NCBI GenBank assembly: GCA_017621055.1
Contig: JAGATX010000029.1
Coordinates: forward strand, 62,001-126,000
DNA: 64,000 nt
Source of the DNA: Muribaculaceae bacterium
GTDB lineage: Bacteria; Bacteroidota; Bacteroidia; Bacteroidales; Muribaculaceae
Direction: 5' to 3'
Shown one piece after another: positions 1-8,606 of this stretch (position 1 is the stretch's first letter; each line of letters starts with the position of its first letter). Both the position numbers and the translations under genes were made by a program. A model generated the notes under the pieces. It was not told where the DNA came from and ran no database searches. It saw nothing but the letters and a program-made list of their open reading frames with translations.

Positions 1-51
1 AGCCTCGGGGAAGAGCAGGCGGTAGAGCAGCGGCGGCTGTTCGATGAGCAT
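1..51 (-). CDS. Start of a polysaccharide deacetylase-like protein (partial)
   Basis: Only the first 17 codons are in the window, beginning MLIEQPPLLYRLLFPEA on the minus strand; the rest lies beyond position 1. This opening resembles the N-terminus of Bacteroidales polysaccharide deacetylases that often sit next to DUF2723 genes. The start lies 11 nt downstream of the DUF2723 stop codon, so co-transcription is likely. The catalytic NodB motifs are outside the window, so the family call rests on the short N-terminus and the neighbour alone. Confidence 0.4.
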   Translation of the reverse strand, partial: MLIEQPPLLYRLLFPEA

Positions 52-62
52 GTGGCGGCAGG

Positions 63-3000
63 TCAGTTGGCGGTGTGGACGCTGTACCACTGCGGGGCGG
101 TGAAACCGTACTGCGTCATCAGCTGGTTGCTGAAATCCATTGCGGGCACACCGGCGCGGCTGTGCAGACGACTCATTGCCACGGCCTTGGCGATAAGGGC
201 GCGGTCGTCGGGGTGGTAGCTCTCGATCTGCGACAGGAGCGTGTCAGCGCCGTAGCCGTTGATATAGAGCATGGGAGCGATGATCCAGTCGTCCTCGATG
301 CCCATGCTCCTGATGAGGGCCACGGCATCGGGCTCGTCGGCGATCTCAGGGTCGGCCTCGAGAATGTCGGCGCGGTTAACCAGCGACACCGCTTCGGCGA
401 GATATCCCATGGCGAGGCTCTCGCTGCGGCCGAGGGCGCGCATCTGCTCGGGAGAGAGCGAGGCGCCGTAGCGCACGAGTTCGGCATACCTTTCTGCCTC
501 GGATGCCGCGAGGGTGCGGCATGCCTCGAGGTCGGCGGCGCGGCCGGTGGCGAGATAGAGGTCGAGGTAGCTGCGGGCTATGTATAGACCGAGCATGGCG
601 TCGTAGGGCGATATGCGGGCCGGCAGTTTGGCCTGCAGGAGGTCGAGGAGGTTGCGGGCCATATCGGCCTGCGTCTGCGGCACTTCCATGCCGGCGGCTG
701 CGGCCGCATCCTTTGCGGCCTGTCCGGCAGCAGCGTCGGGCAGTTCCATGAGGTCTTCCACGGCTGTATAAATGCCGGAGCGCAGCGACGATACCATGCG
801 TCGTACCGTCTCGTCGAGATAGAGGCGGTCGGCATCGGGGCCGTCGAGACCGCCCCAGCGGTAGTCGGTTAGCACTTTCACGTATGTTTTCTGCGCGTTG
901 GGCTTGTAAGGACTGTTTGCGGCCACGGGCATGACCTCGTAAGCCAGGCCGGAGCCGCCCATGAAGGGCGTAAGACCTAAGTAATAGCTGCTGGGCACCG
1001 TCGTGGCGAAGTAGACGGGGCGCTTCATGCCGCCGGCTATGCTGTTGGCTATCATGTCGAGCGAGAGCACGCGGCTCTGGCTCAGTCCCGAGCCCTGCGA
1101 GGTGAGGTTGGTGGTGATATCGCGGACGTAGGGAGCGAGGTATATGCTGTCGAAGGCGGCATTGCCGCTGGTGTATCGCTCCATGGCTATGGCGCGGTCT
1201 GCGGGTATGCGCACGTTGGGGCTGGAAAGGATAGGCACGCCGTAGCGGGCATCGTCCGAGGCATAGAGCTGGCGCAGCGATGTCTCGGCGTTGGTGAGGC
1301 TGTCGTTGAGCGGTGCTATGAGGCTGAACGCCAGGCGTTCGTAACCCCAGTCGGCGGGTGTGGCATACATGGGTATTGCGGCGGCCTCGTAGCTGGGGTG
1401 GGCCATCTGGTTCGCGTACCAGTCGGTGGTGAGATAGCTGAGGTTCACCACGCGCACGTCGGTACGGAAGCCTTCCACCTCCTGGGCATACCACAGCGGG
1501 AAGGTGTCGTTGTCGCCGTTGGTGAAGATTATGGCGTCGGGGTCCAGCGAGCTGAGGTAGTTGAAGCCGAAGTCGCGGGTGGTGTATCGGCCGGAGCGGT
1601 CGTGATCATCCCACGTCTGGCTCACCATCTGCAGGGGCACTGCCAGAGCCACCACCACGGCGACGGCGGCCGATGCGACGGCGGCGCCGCGGCCGGCGGC
1701 TTTCTTGCCGTCGATGAAATTCTTGAGCACCAAGGCGATGGCGGGAATGCCCAGGCCTATCCATATTGCAAAGGCATAGAACGAGCCGGCAAAGGCATAG
1801 TCGCGTTCGCGTGGCTGTCCCGGCGTCTGGTTGAGGTATAGCACAATGGCGATGCCCGTCATGAAGAACAGGAAGAACACCACCCAGAACTGCTCGATAC
1901 CACGTCCGTCGTTGGCCCAGCGGCGGTAGAGGGCCTGGAAGAGAAGACCTATCACACCCAGGAGCAACGGCAACATATAGAACACGTTGTGGCCCTTGTT
2001 GCCTTCGCCGTATTCGTAGGGGAGCTTGCTCTGGTCGCCCAGACGGGCGTTGTCGATAAACGGAATTCCGGAAATCCAGTTTCCGAGGAATGGCTCGCCG
2101 TTGCCCTGCATGTCGTTCTGTCGGCCGGCGAAATTCCACATGAAATATCGCCAGTACATGTGGTTGAGCTGATAATTGATGAAATAGCTCAGATTGACGT
2201 CGAAGCCGGGCTTGAAGGCACCGATAGTGCGAGCCGGCGTGCCGAGGGCGTTGACGTTGGTGGTCACAGCCGTCATGTGGGGCAGATAGCGCAGCACTTC
2301 GGCCTTTGGAGCGAAGCCCTGGCGTGCCCATGTGGCACGCACTGTCGCCGGTATGGCGTAGATATCGGGAGTGGTGTATCCTGCCCAACCCTTGTATCCG
2401 GACACGTGGGCCGGATCAGAGGAGTATATGCGCGTAAAGAGCATGTTGAGGTCGGGCATTGTCCTGTAGTCGGGGCGCTCGAGTTCCTCGACATAACGGT
2501 CGGGCTCCGAGGCGTCGGTTTTCACAACTTTGGTGTAAATCTTTCGCGGATTGTTGATTGCGGAGCCGTTTTCGTTGCGGAGGTAGCCGTCGATGTTTTT
2601 GAGGGCGGGGAGGCCGTTCTCGTCGATGGCAACATAGAAAGTACCGCTGCCTTCGGGGTACTCTATTTCGTCGAGTCCTTCGGCGAATACCGGCCCTACA
2701 AAGAGGGGACGGTCGCCATACTGCTCGCGGCTGAGGTAAGATGCCAGGGCAAAGACGTTGTCCGGGGCATTCTGGTTCATGGGAGTGTTTGCCGAAGCGC
2801 GGATGAGCAGCAGGGCATATGAACTGTAGCCGATGAAGATGACAAACACGCTGAGGACGAGCACGGCAAGGAAACGGCGCGTGATTTTACGCACAGCAAA
2901 GACGGCTATGAACATGGCGATGCTGACCAGCGTGCCTACCAGCACCGAGTGGCCGATGAAAGGCATGCCCGAGAGGATGACGCACACCACGGCAAGGGCG

Positions 3001-3881
3001 CGGGCGGCGCCGCTACTGCCGTTGCTGCGGTAAATCACCGCTATGGTGGTTATAAACGTTGCCACGAGGACAAGAGCATAGGCTATGACACCGCTGTTGT
3101 AGCCCATGTGGGATCCGTTGACGAACATAAGCTCGAACCACTGGGCAACCTGCACAAAGCCCGGCACGAGGCCATAGAGAATGGCGCCGACTATCACGCA
3201 CGATACCAGCAAGGCCATCAGCGACCCTTGGACGTTGATGTTCCTGGACTTGCGGTAGTAGTAGATAAGCCCCAGGGCGGGTATGCACAGCAGGTTGAGC
3301 AGGTGAACGGCTATCGACACGCCGATGACATAAGCTATGAGGATCAGATACCTGTCGGAGCCGGGGTTATCGGCGCGATTTTCCCATTTGAGCATCAGCC
3401 AGAACACCAGGGCGGTGCAGAACGACGAGAAGGCATAGACCTCACCCTCGACGGCCGAGAACCAGAAGGTGTCGCTCCATGTGTATGCCAGGGCACCGCA
3501 GGCTCCGGCGGCCATGATGACAATGGTTTGCCAGACAGTTGCAGCCTCGCCGTCGCGAACCATCAGGCGCCGCGCCAGATGCGTGATGCTCCAGAACAGC
3601 AGCAGGATAGTGGCGGCGCTGAGAAGCGCCGACATGACGTTGACGGCGACAGCCGCCGTGCTCATGGCTCCTCCGAAGAGGGTGACGAAGAAGCGGGCGG
3701 TGAGCATGAAGATGGGGTTGCCCGGCGGGTGCCCCACTTCCAGTTTTGCGCCTTGCGCTATGAACTCGGGGCAGTCCCAGAAACTTGCCGTTGGCTCTAC
3801 CGTGAGCAGATAGGTGACGGCGGCGATGACAAAGCATGCCCAGCCGCCGATGTTGTTTATGAGGTTGTATTTTTTCATCAT
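63..3881 (-). CDS. DUF2723 (TMEM260-like) multi-pass membrane protein
   Basis: Predicted 1272-aa inner-membrane protein. The N-terminal segment carries the DUF2723 signature (FWDCPEFIAQGAKLEVGHPP near residues 30-50), followed by about ten hydrophobic segments. A second conserved block near the middle (TPGQPRERDYAFAGSFYAF) precedes more membrane helices, and the last ~500 residues look soluble and helical. Eukaryotic TMEM260 is an O-mannosyltransferase, so a lipid-linked sugar transferase role is an inference only; the bacterial substrate is not evident. The start MMKKYNL at 3881 is preferred over an ATG at 3956 because a -7 promoter box (3933-3940) lies between them. Followed immediately by the deacetylase-like gene. 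Confidence 0.85.
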   Translation of the reverse strand: MMKKYNLINNIGGWACFVIAAVTYLLTVEPTASFWDCPEFIAQGAKLEVGHPPGNPIFMLTARFFVTLFGGAMSTAAVAVNVMSALLSAATILLLFWSITHLARRLMVRDGEAATVWQTIVIMAAGACGALAYTWSDTFWFSAVEGEVYAFSSFCTALVFWLMLKWENRADNPGSDRYLILIAYVIGVSIAVHLLNLLCIPALGLIYYYRKSRNINVQGSLMALLVSCVIVGAILYGLVPGFVQVAQWFELMFVNGSHMGYNSGVIAYALVLVATFITTIAVIYRSNGSSGAARALAVVCVILSGMPFIGHSVLVGTLVSIAMFIAVFAVRKITRRFLAVLVLSVFVIFIGYSSYALLLIRASANTPMNQNAPDNVFALASYLSREQYGDRPLFVGPVFAEGLDEIEYPEGSGTFYVAIDENGLPALKNIDGYLRNENGSAINNPRKIYTKVVKTDASEPDRYVEELERPDYRTMPDLNMLFTRIYSSDPAHVSGYKGWAGYTTPDIYAIPATVRATWARQGFAPKAEVLRYLPHMTAVTTNVNALGTPARTIGAFKPGFDVNLSYFINYQLNHMYWRYFMWNFAGRQNDMQGNGEPFLGNWISGIPFIDNARLGDQSKLPYEYGEGNKGHNVFYMLPLLLGVIGLLFQALYRRWANDGRGIEQFWVVFFLFFMTGIAIVLYLNQTPGQPRERDYAFAGSFYAFAIWIGLGIPAIALVLKNFIDGKKAAGRGAAVASAAVAVVVALAVPLQMVSQTWDDHDRSGRYTTRDFGFNYLSSLDPDAIIFTNGDNDTFPLWYAQEVEGFRTDVRVVNLSYLTTDWYANQMAHPSYEAAAIPMYATPADWGYERLAFSLIAPLNDSLTNAETSLRQLYASDDARYGVPILSSPNVRIPADRAIAMERYTSGNAAFDSIYLAPYVRDITTNLTSQGSGLSQSRVLSLDMIANSIAGGMKRPVYFATTVPSSYYLGLTPFMGGSGLAYEVMPVAANSPYKPNAQKTYVKVLTDYRWGGLDGPDADRLYLDETVRRMVSSLRSGIYTAVEDLMELPDAAAGQAAKDAAAAAGMEVPQTQADMARNLLDLLQAKLPARISPYDAMLGLYIARSYLDLYLATGRAADLEACRTLAASEAERYAELVRYGASLSPEQMRALGRSESLAMGYLAEAVSLVNRADILEADPEIADEPDAVALIRSMGIEDDWIIAPMLYINGYGADTLLSQIESYHPDDRALIAKAVAMSRLHSRAGVPAMDFSNQLMTQYGFTAPQWYSVHTAN

Positions 3882-3932
3882 GCAGAAATGCGGGAATGGC
3901 GCCGTTATAGCGGTGTCGGCGTCTTCAACCTG

Positions 3933-3940
3933 CAAAATTA
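3933..3940 (-). promoter_or_regulatory. -7 promoter box for the DUF2723 gene
   Basis: On the minus strand this reads TAATTTTG, an exact TAnnTTTG Bacteroidota -7 box. The expected transcription start is about 45 nt upstream of the 3881 ATG. No good TTG -33 element is seen at the usual distance. Confidence 0.5.
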
Positions 3941-4107
3941 ACAAATATCCCCTCACCCTCCATCCTTTTAACTATAATTAATAAGCGGATTATATATCTA
4001 AAACCCCTTTCCATGCTTTTTTATGCACGCGAAAGAAAAATCCGATTTTTATCTATTTTTGCTGAAAATTTGACATACAAACGCTGACCCGGTACTGAAG
4101 AACACAT

Positions 4108-4579
4108 ATGGCCTTAGTGTTCATCGATTCACCCATGAGTTACCGCATGGGCTACGACCCCGCAGACAAGGCGCCCGGCGGCAATGGCTACATACCCATC
4201 AGCCTGCAGTACCGGCCATATACGGCGACTACGGCGCGCGAACACAGTCTGGCCTGTGACAGCACCGAGACGCCCGCCGACCGCAGCTACCGCGGCAAGA
4301 TGGCGCACGCCCAGAACGAGTGCCACCTCGACCTTGTTGAGGAGACGCGCCGTCTGATGGGCGACAAACCAGTGATTGTCGCTATTTCAATGTCTAACCG
4401 GGCTCCTGCCTTTCGAACTGCCGGCATCCATGGAGGCCGTGGAGGGCCACAGCGAGGACTGCCCGCACGACATAGAACCCTATGTCGACGCTGACGGCAA
4501 TGCCTACCGTTTTGGCTACGGCCTGAACTGGAGCGGTCCCATCCGCGACGCGCGCACGGCGCGATACGTCAGAGACTGA
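4108..4579 (+). pseudogene. Remnant of a GH3 beta-glucosidase, truncated and internally deleted
   Basis: Two reading frames each match the C-terminal part of Bacteroidales GH3 beta-glucosidases. Frame one (4108 to about 4397) gives ALVFIDSPMSYRMGYD through PVIVAISMSN. Frame two, from about 4399, gives TGLLPFELPASMEAVEGH through YGLNWSGPIRDARTARY and stops at 4577-4579. In intact family members these blocks are separated by roughly 35 residues, so the junction near 4395-4400 looks like an internal deletion with a frame change. The first ~500 codons are absent: an in-frame TGA lies at 4096-4098 and no GH3-like sequence precedes it. The 3' end overlaps the SDR gene tail-to-tail by 11 bp. Not expected to be functional. 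Confidence 0.75.
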
Positions 4580-5306
4580 CGGCGAGGCGGCGCCACAAGG
4601 CGTCAGGAATGAGTTTCCAGAGCGCCGATACCACTGCCCAGCGGGCATCGACCACAGCCACACGGCGTTCGCGAAGCATGGCGCACTCTATGCGGGGTGC
4701 GGCGTAGGCTATGCTCATTTCCAGCGGATAGGTTTTCGAACTTTTGAGCATTGGAGTGTCCACAAAGCCGGGACGGATGTCGGTTATGGCCACATCCACG
4801 CCCTGAATGTGTGCGAGCTGGTCGAGAGCCTGCAGATAAGTCCACTGGTAGCGCTTGGAGGCTGAATATGTTGCCGATACGCCGATGCCTTTAGTGCCGG
4901 CAACGGAGGTGATGGCGGCGATATGGCCTCGCGAGTCGTTGGCCGTGGCCTTGTAGTAGGCATAAGCGGCATTGACAATTCGTGTGAAGCCCACCACGTT
5001 GGTCATGAGAGTGCGCCGGTCCAAAGCGGGGTCAAGTTCGGGATTTTGCCATCCGCAGCCGGCGGCGTACAGCAGGTAATCCATGCCGCCGAGGGTCTCT
5101 ATGAGGTTGTTGAAGCTCTCTACGGCATCGTCGGCGGTGACGTCGATAACTTTTGTCACTATATTTTCGGAGTAAAGGTCCTGTATTTCCTTCAGACGGT
5201 CGCCGCGTCGGGCGGCGATGCCCACACGCCAGCCCAGACGTGCGAAATCGGTTGCTATCCGCATGCCGATGCCCGACGATGCGCCGACAATTATTATTTT
5301 TTTCAT
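4569..5306 (-). CDS. Short-chain dehydrogenase/reductase (SDR)
   Basis: 245-aa cytosolic NAD(P)-dependent oxidoreductase of the classical SDR type. A Rossmann glycine motif is present (G8-A-S-S-G12-I-G14), and the likely catalytic tetrad is N103, S134, Y147, K151 (YSASK). The R-R pair after strand two (AARRGDR) suggests NADP preference. The substrate cannot be read from the sequence. It is the last gene of the minus-strand run that begins at the polyprenyl synthase, 57 nt after the radical SAM gene. Its 3' end overlaps the GH3 remnant. Confidence 0.85.
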   Translation of the reverse strand: MKKIIIVGASSGIGMRIATDFARLGWRVGIAARRGDRLKEIQDLYSENIVTKVIDVTADDAVESFNNLIETLGGMDYLLYAAGCGWQNPELDPALDRRTLMTNVVGFTRIVNAAYAYYKATANDSRGHIAAITSVAGTKGIGVSATYSASKRYQWTYLQALDQLAHIQGVDVAITDIRPGFVDTPMLKSSKTYPLEMSIAYAAPRIECAMLRERRVAVVDARWAVVSALWKLIPDALWRRLAVSL

Positions 5307-5363
5307 TTCGTAAGGGGTATGTGATGTTTTTTACCCTTATAACCCGCGACGGCCGAAATAAGT

Positions 5364-6152
5364 TCAGAGGGTAAGCTGCACAGGCACGCCGGCCTCGGCT
5401 TCGATACGTGCGGCGGCGTGGCGAAGGACCTCCGGCGCGGTGTGGCGCAGGGTGGTTTCGGGCGTGGGGCGATCGATGGTGTAGAGCATCACTTCGCGCG
5501 GTTTGATGGCCTTGTAGGCATCGATCAACGCCGTTATTTCGGCGTCGGTGGTGTTGTCGACGGTTTTGCCGAGGTGCGTGCCTGAGGTGAGCATGGTCTG
5601 GATGATTGCATTTCCGCCGAAACGCTTCAGCCGCGTTACGGTGTCGGCGACGGTGTATGCCGGTGAGGTCGGGCGGTCGAGCAGCCGCACGGTGCTGTCG
5701 ATGGCGCTGTCGAGCTTGAGGATATTGTTGTCTACGCGCTCGAGGGCCAGGCACACGCTCTCCTTGTGTATCATCGTGGCGTTGGAGAGCACGCTGATTT
5801 TCACGTCTGGAAACCAGCGGTCGCGCAGCGCTATGGTATCGTCGATGATGCCCTCGAAATCTGGGTGCAGGGTTGGCTCGCCGTTGCCCGAAAAGGTGAT
5901 GACATCGAGGGGTTCGCCCTTGGCCTTGAGGTCGGCGAGTTTTTCCTCAAGAAGGCGCGCCACTTCGGCTCGCGGCGGCATGCCGGCCTTGCCGGGTCCC
6001 TGGGCGTTGAAGCCGGCCTCGCAGTAGAGGCAGTCGAACGAGCATACCTTGCCGTCGGAGGGCATAAGGTTGATGCCGAGCGAGGAGCCCAGGCGCCGTG
6101 AATGGATGGGGCCGAATATAGTGCTGTGAAAGAGTACTCTTTGCATTGTCAT
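5364..6152 (-). CDS. Radical SAM protein of unknown function
   Basis: 262-aa protein with the radical SAM cluster motif C37-x3-C41-x2-C44 (CSFDCLYC), followed by a GNGEPTLHP segment (SAM-binding GGE-like region, here GNGE) and a TIM-barrel-like pattern. It resembles the Fe-S oxidoreductases of COG0731, whose bacterial role is not settled. The start at 6152 overlaps the stop of the upstream permease by 4 nt (ATGA), implying translational coupling. An alternative start at 6146 (MQRVLFHS) is two codons shorter. Confidence 0.8.
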   Translation of the reverse strand: MTMQRVLFHSTIFGPIHSRRLGSSLGINLMPSDGKVCSFDCLYCEAGFNAQGPGKAGMPPRAEVARLLEEKLADLKAKGEPLDVITFSGNGEPTLHPDFEGIIDDTIALRDRWFPDVKISVLSNATMIHKESVCLALERVDNNILKLDSAIDSTVRLLDRPTSPAYTVADTVTRLKRFGGNAIIQTMLTSGTHLGKTVDNTTDAEITALIDAYKAIKPREVMLYTIDRPTPETTLRHTAPEVLRHAAARIEAEAGVPVQLTL

Positions 6153-7387
6153 GAAATGTTTTTTGTGAAAAGGCGGGCAATCTGTCCTATGAGGGCGCCG
6201 GTGATCAGGACGGTGACAAGGACAATGAGGATATCGCGCGCGCTGACGGCCACGGGATAGACATCGATTGTCATAGCCGCCGGGTCGCCCCCGAGGCGGA
6301 TAATGCCGAAATGCTGCTGAATCAATGCGAGCGCCAGGCCTATGACGGTGCCGACAGCACCTCCCAGAGTCGTTATCAGCCAACCTTCCCAGCGGAAAAC
6401 GGCGCCAACGGTATTTTTCGACGCACCGAGGGCGCGCAGCGTGGCCATATCGTCGCGTTTTTCAATCACCATGAGCGAGAGGGTGGATACTATGTTGAAG
6501 CAGGCCACGATGAGGATGAAAACGAGCATGAGGAAGGTTATCCACTTCTCGACGGCAATCATACGGAAAGTGTCGGCCTGCTGACGGTCGCGAGTGAGCA
6601 CGTCGAAGCTCTCGCCCAACAGAGCACTCACGGCCTCGGCGGCATCGTCGGGGTCGGCGCCGTCGGTGAGGCGCATTTCAATCGCGCCGGCATGGTCTCC
6701 GTCGTATTCCAGGAGCGAGCGCAGGTCATCGAGAGGGATTATTATCATGTCGGCGTCATAGTCGGGCTGATCGACGCGGAACACTGCGGTTGTGCGCAGT
6801 TGCATTGAGCGGTAGGCTCCGGCGGGGTTCGCCGGATTTATGCGCCCCAGACGGCGCGGAACATATATACGTCCGTCCGGTATGAACGAAGGCCGCAACT
6901 GCAACTCTACGGCAGGCCCTACGGCCACAGCAGCCGTCGTCACGGCGCTGTCCACATATTCCGGGGGCATCGCCGGCGAAAAGACACCGTCGATGACAAT
7001 ATCGTCGAAACCTGTGATGGCCCGGTAGCGGTCGGGCGCCACGCCCTTGACGCGCACGGGTTTCTGGCCGGCATCGCTCACCAGCAATGCACGTTCTGTG
7101 AGCGAGGGCATGGCTATGAGCACCTGAGGGAGACGCTCTGCGGCGGCAGCGAGGCTGTCGGCACTGCTGAAGGTCTTGGCCGTGCGAGGCACGGCGGCAA
7201 GATCGGGGTCGATACGGCTCAACTGGCTGCGGCTGAGCTCCGTAAAACCGTTGAATACCGACAGCACCACGACAATGGCCATTGTGGCCACTGCCACGCC
7301 CGCCAGAGAGATGACGGAGATGACATTGACGGCGCGGTGCGACTTTTTGGAGAAGAGATATCGCAGGGCAATGCGTAGCGGCAGCAT
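6149..7387 (-). CDS. LolC/LolE-like ABC transporter permease (FtsX family)
   Basis: 412-aa inner-membrane permease. One N-terminal helix (about residues 20-45, with GFTELSRSQLSRIDP after it), a ~220-residue periplasmic MacB-type domain, then three C-terminal helices (about 285-310, 335-360, 385-405) define the FtsX/MacB fold. The N-terminal signature FNGF and the layout match lipoprotein-releasing LolC/E proteins, so export of outer-membrane lipoproteins is the likely job. No ATPase gene is adjacent, so it would need a partner encoded elsewhere. It lies 18 nt after rbfA and overlaps the radical SAM start. Confidence 0.8.
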   Translation of the reverse strand: MLPLRIALRYLFSKKSHRAVNVISVISLAGVAVATMAIVVVLSVFNGFTELSRSQLSRIDPDLAAVPRTAKTFSSADSLAAAAERLPQVLIAMPSLTERALLVSDAGQKPVRVKGVAPDRYRAITGFDDIVIDGVFSPAMPPEYVDSAVTTAAVAVGPAVELQLRPSFIPDGRIYVPRRLGRINPANPAGAYRSMQLRTTAVFRVDQPDYDADMIIIPLDDLRSLLEYDGDHAGAIEMRLTDGADPDDAAEAVSALLGESFDVLTRDRQQADTFRMIAVEKWITFLMLVFILIVACFNIVSTLSLMVIEKRDDMATLRALGASKNTVGAVFRWEGWLITTLGGAVGTVIGLALALIQQHFGIIRLGGDPAAMTIDVYPVAVSARDILIVLVTVLITGALIGQIARLFTKNIS

Positions 7388-7405
7388 CGTCGGCGCTCGG
7401 GCTGT

Positions 7406-7741
7406 TTATTTGGCCAGCAGACGGTCGATATTCTCGAGATAGTCGAGGCTGTCGTCGAGATAGAACTGCAGTTCAGGCACTTTGCGCAGCTGAAAGCGCA
7501 CAATCTGAGCAAGCTCGTAGCGCACGGTCTTCTCGGAGGCCTTGATGTTTTCGAGCACTTGGGCGCTGTGTTCGGAGGGGAACACCGAGAGATAAACCTT
7601 TGCAATGCTGAGGTCCGGCGTCACTCTGACGCCGCTCACCGAAACGATGACACCATGTGTCTTTGCCGTCTGGCGGCGGAATATTTCGCTTAGCTCCTTC
7701 TGCAGGAGTCTGCTGATTTTAGCTTGTCGTGTACTTTCCAT
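7406..7741 (-). CDS. rbfA: Ribosome-binding factor A
   Basis: 111-aa cytosolic protein matching RbfA over its whole length: N-terminal TRQAKISRLLQKELSEIFRR helix, KH-like core with VRVTPDLSIAKVYLSVFP, and the C-terminal FQLRKVPELQFYLDDS block. RbfA helps 30S subunit maturation and 16S rRNA 5'-end processing. It lies 52 nt after the phosphodiesterase gene and just before the LolC/E-like permease, an rbfA-permease pairing common in Bacteroidales. Confidence 0.93.
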   Translation of the reverse strand: MESTRQAKISRLLQKELSEIFRRQTAKTHGVIVSVSGVRVTPDLSIAKVYLSVFPSEHSAQVLENIKASEKTVRYELAQIVRFQLRKVPELQFYLDDSLDYLENIDRLLAK

Positions 7742-7793
7742 AATGATATGCTCTAAAAAGAAATGAGCCTAATTTCAAAACGCGGAGGGGCTG

Positions 7794-8573
7794 TCAAAGT
7801 TCAGCGGGCAGGCGGTTGGTGGTGATGAAGTCCACTCCGTAGCTCACCAGGGTGTCGGCACGTCCGGGGTTGTCGACGGTCCATGTGTTGACCATCAGCC
7901 CTGCGGCATGGATGCGCGCCACATCGGCGCTGTCAAGATATGTATGTGCTATGTCCAAGTCGAGGCGCAGACTGTCGGCCCAGGCGAAATGCTGCCGCCA
8001 GGTGGCACCCCCGAGAAACTGCAGGGCGATGTCGGGGTAATTTTCGCGAATGTACTGCAGACATGGGCGCATGGACGTCAGAATCACGGCCTGAGAGCGC
8101 ATGCCGGAGGCTGTGAGGGTGTCGATGAGCGCGGGCACCAGCGAGCAGTCGTTGCTGTTCACTCCCGTGCCCCATTTGAGCTCTATCACGGGCCTTACGC
8201 CGCCGAGGCGGCACTGCTCCAGAAATTCGCCCAGAGTGGCCATTGTGGCGGTGTATTCTGTGCCGTAACGGCTCTGGCGCAGAGTCTGTCCGCGCAGCTG
8301 GGAAAGGGTTGCCTCGGCGATTTTGAGATTGCCGCCAAGCCGGCTGTTGTCTTCGTCGTGGCTCAGGACAAAGCAGGTGTCGGCGCTGACGCGAACATCG
8401 GTTTCGAGGAAGTCATAGCCTCGGCGTATGCCTTCGGCAAAAGCCTCGCGGGTGTTTTCAACACCCACGGAACTGCCGCGATGCCCCACGGTGCGGGGAC
8501 CCGAGGCTGCCACGGTGGCCGCGCACATAAGTACGCCAAGGGCCGGGATTATGTTTCTGAGTCGTGTTTTCAT
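7794..8573 (-). CDS. Secreted glycerophosphodiester phosphodiesterase
   Basis: 259-aa exported protein with a signal peptide (about residues 1-23). The GDPD active site is complete: H31-R-G, E39-N-T, metal ligands E57 and D59 (FLETDV) and H72-D. It should hydrolyse glycerophosphodiesters to glycerol-3-phosphate and an alcohol in the periplasm. It lies 33 nt after the lipoprotein gene in the same direction. Confidence 0.88.
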   Translation of the reverse strand: MKTRLRNIIPALGVLMCAATVAASGPRTVGHRGSSVGVENTREAFAEGIRRGYDFLETDVRVSADTCFVLSHDEDNSRLGGNLKIAEATLSQLRGQTLRQSRYGTEYTATMATLGEFLEQCRLGGVRPVIELKWGTGVNSNDCSLVPALIDTLTASGMRSQAVILTSMRPCLQYIRENYPDIALQFLGGATWRQHFAWADSLRLDLDIAHTYLDSADVARIHAAGLMVNTWTVDNPGRADTLVSYGVDFITTNRLPAEL

Positions 8574-8606
8574 GTCGCTATGAATAAAAGGGCAGGACAG
8601 GGCGAG

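Noticed and set aside
63..3956. Opposite-strand long frames under DUF2723
   Set aside because: Low-complexity, Gly/His-rich translations typical of antisense frames in GC-rich DNA, with no domain.
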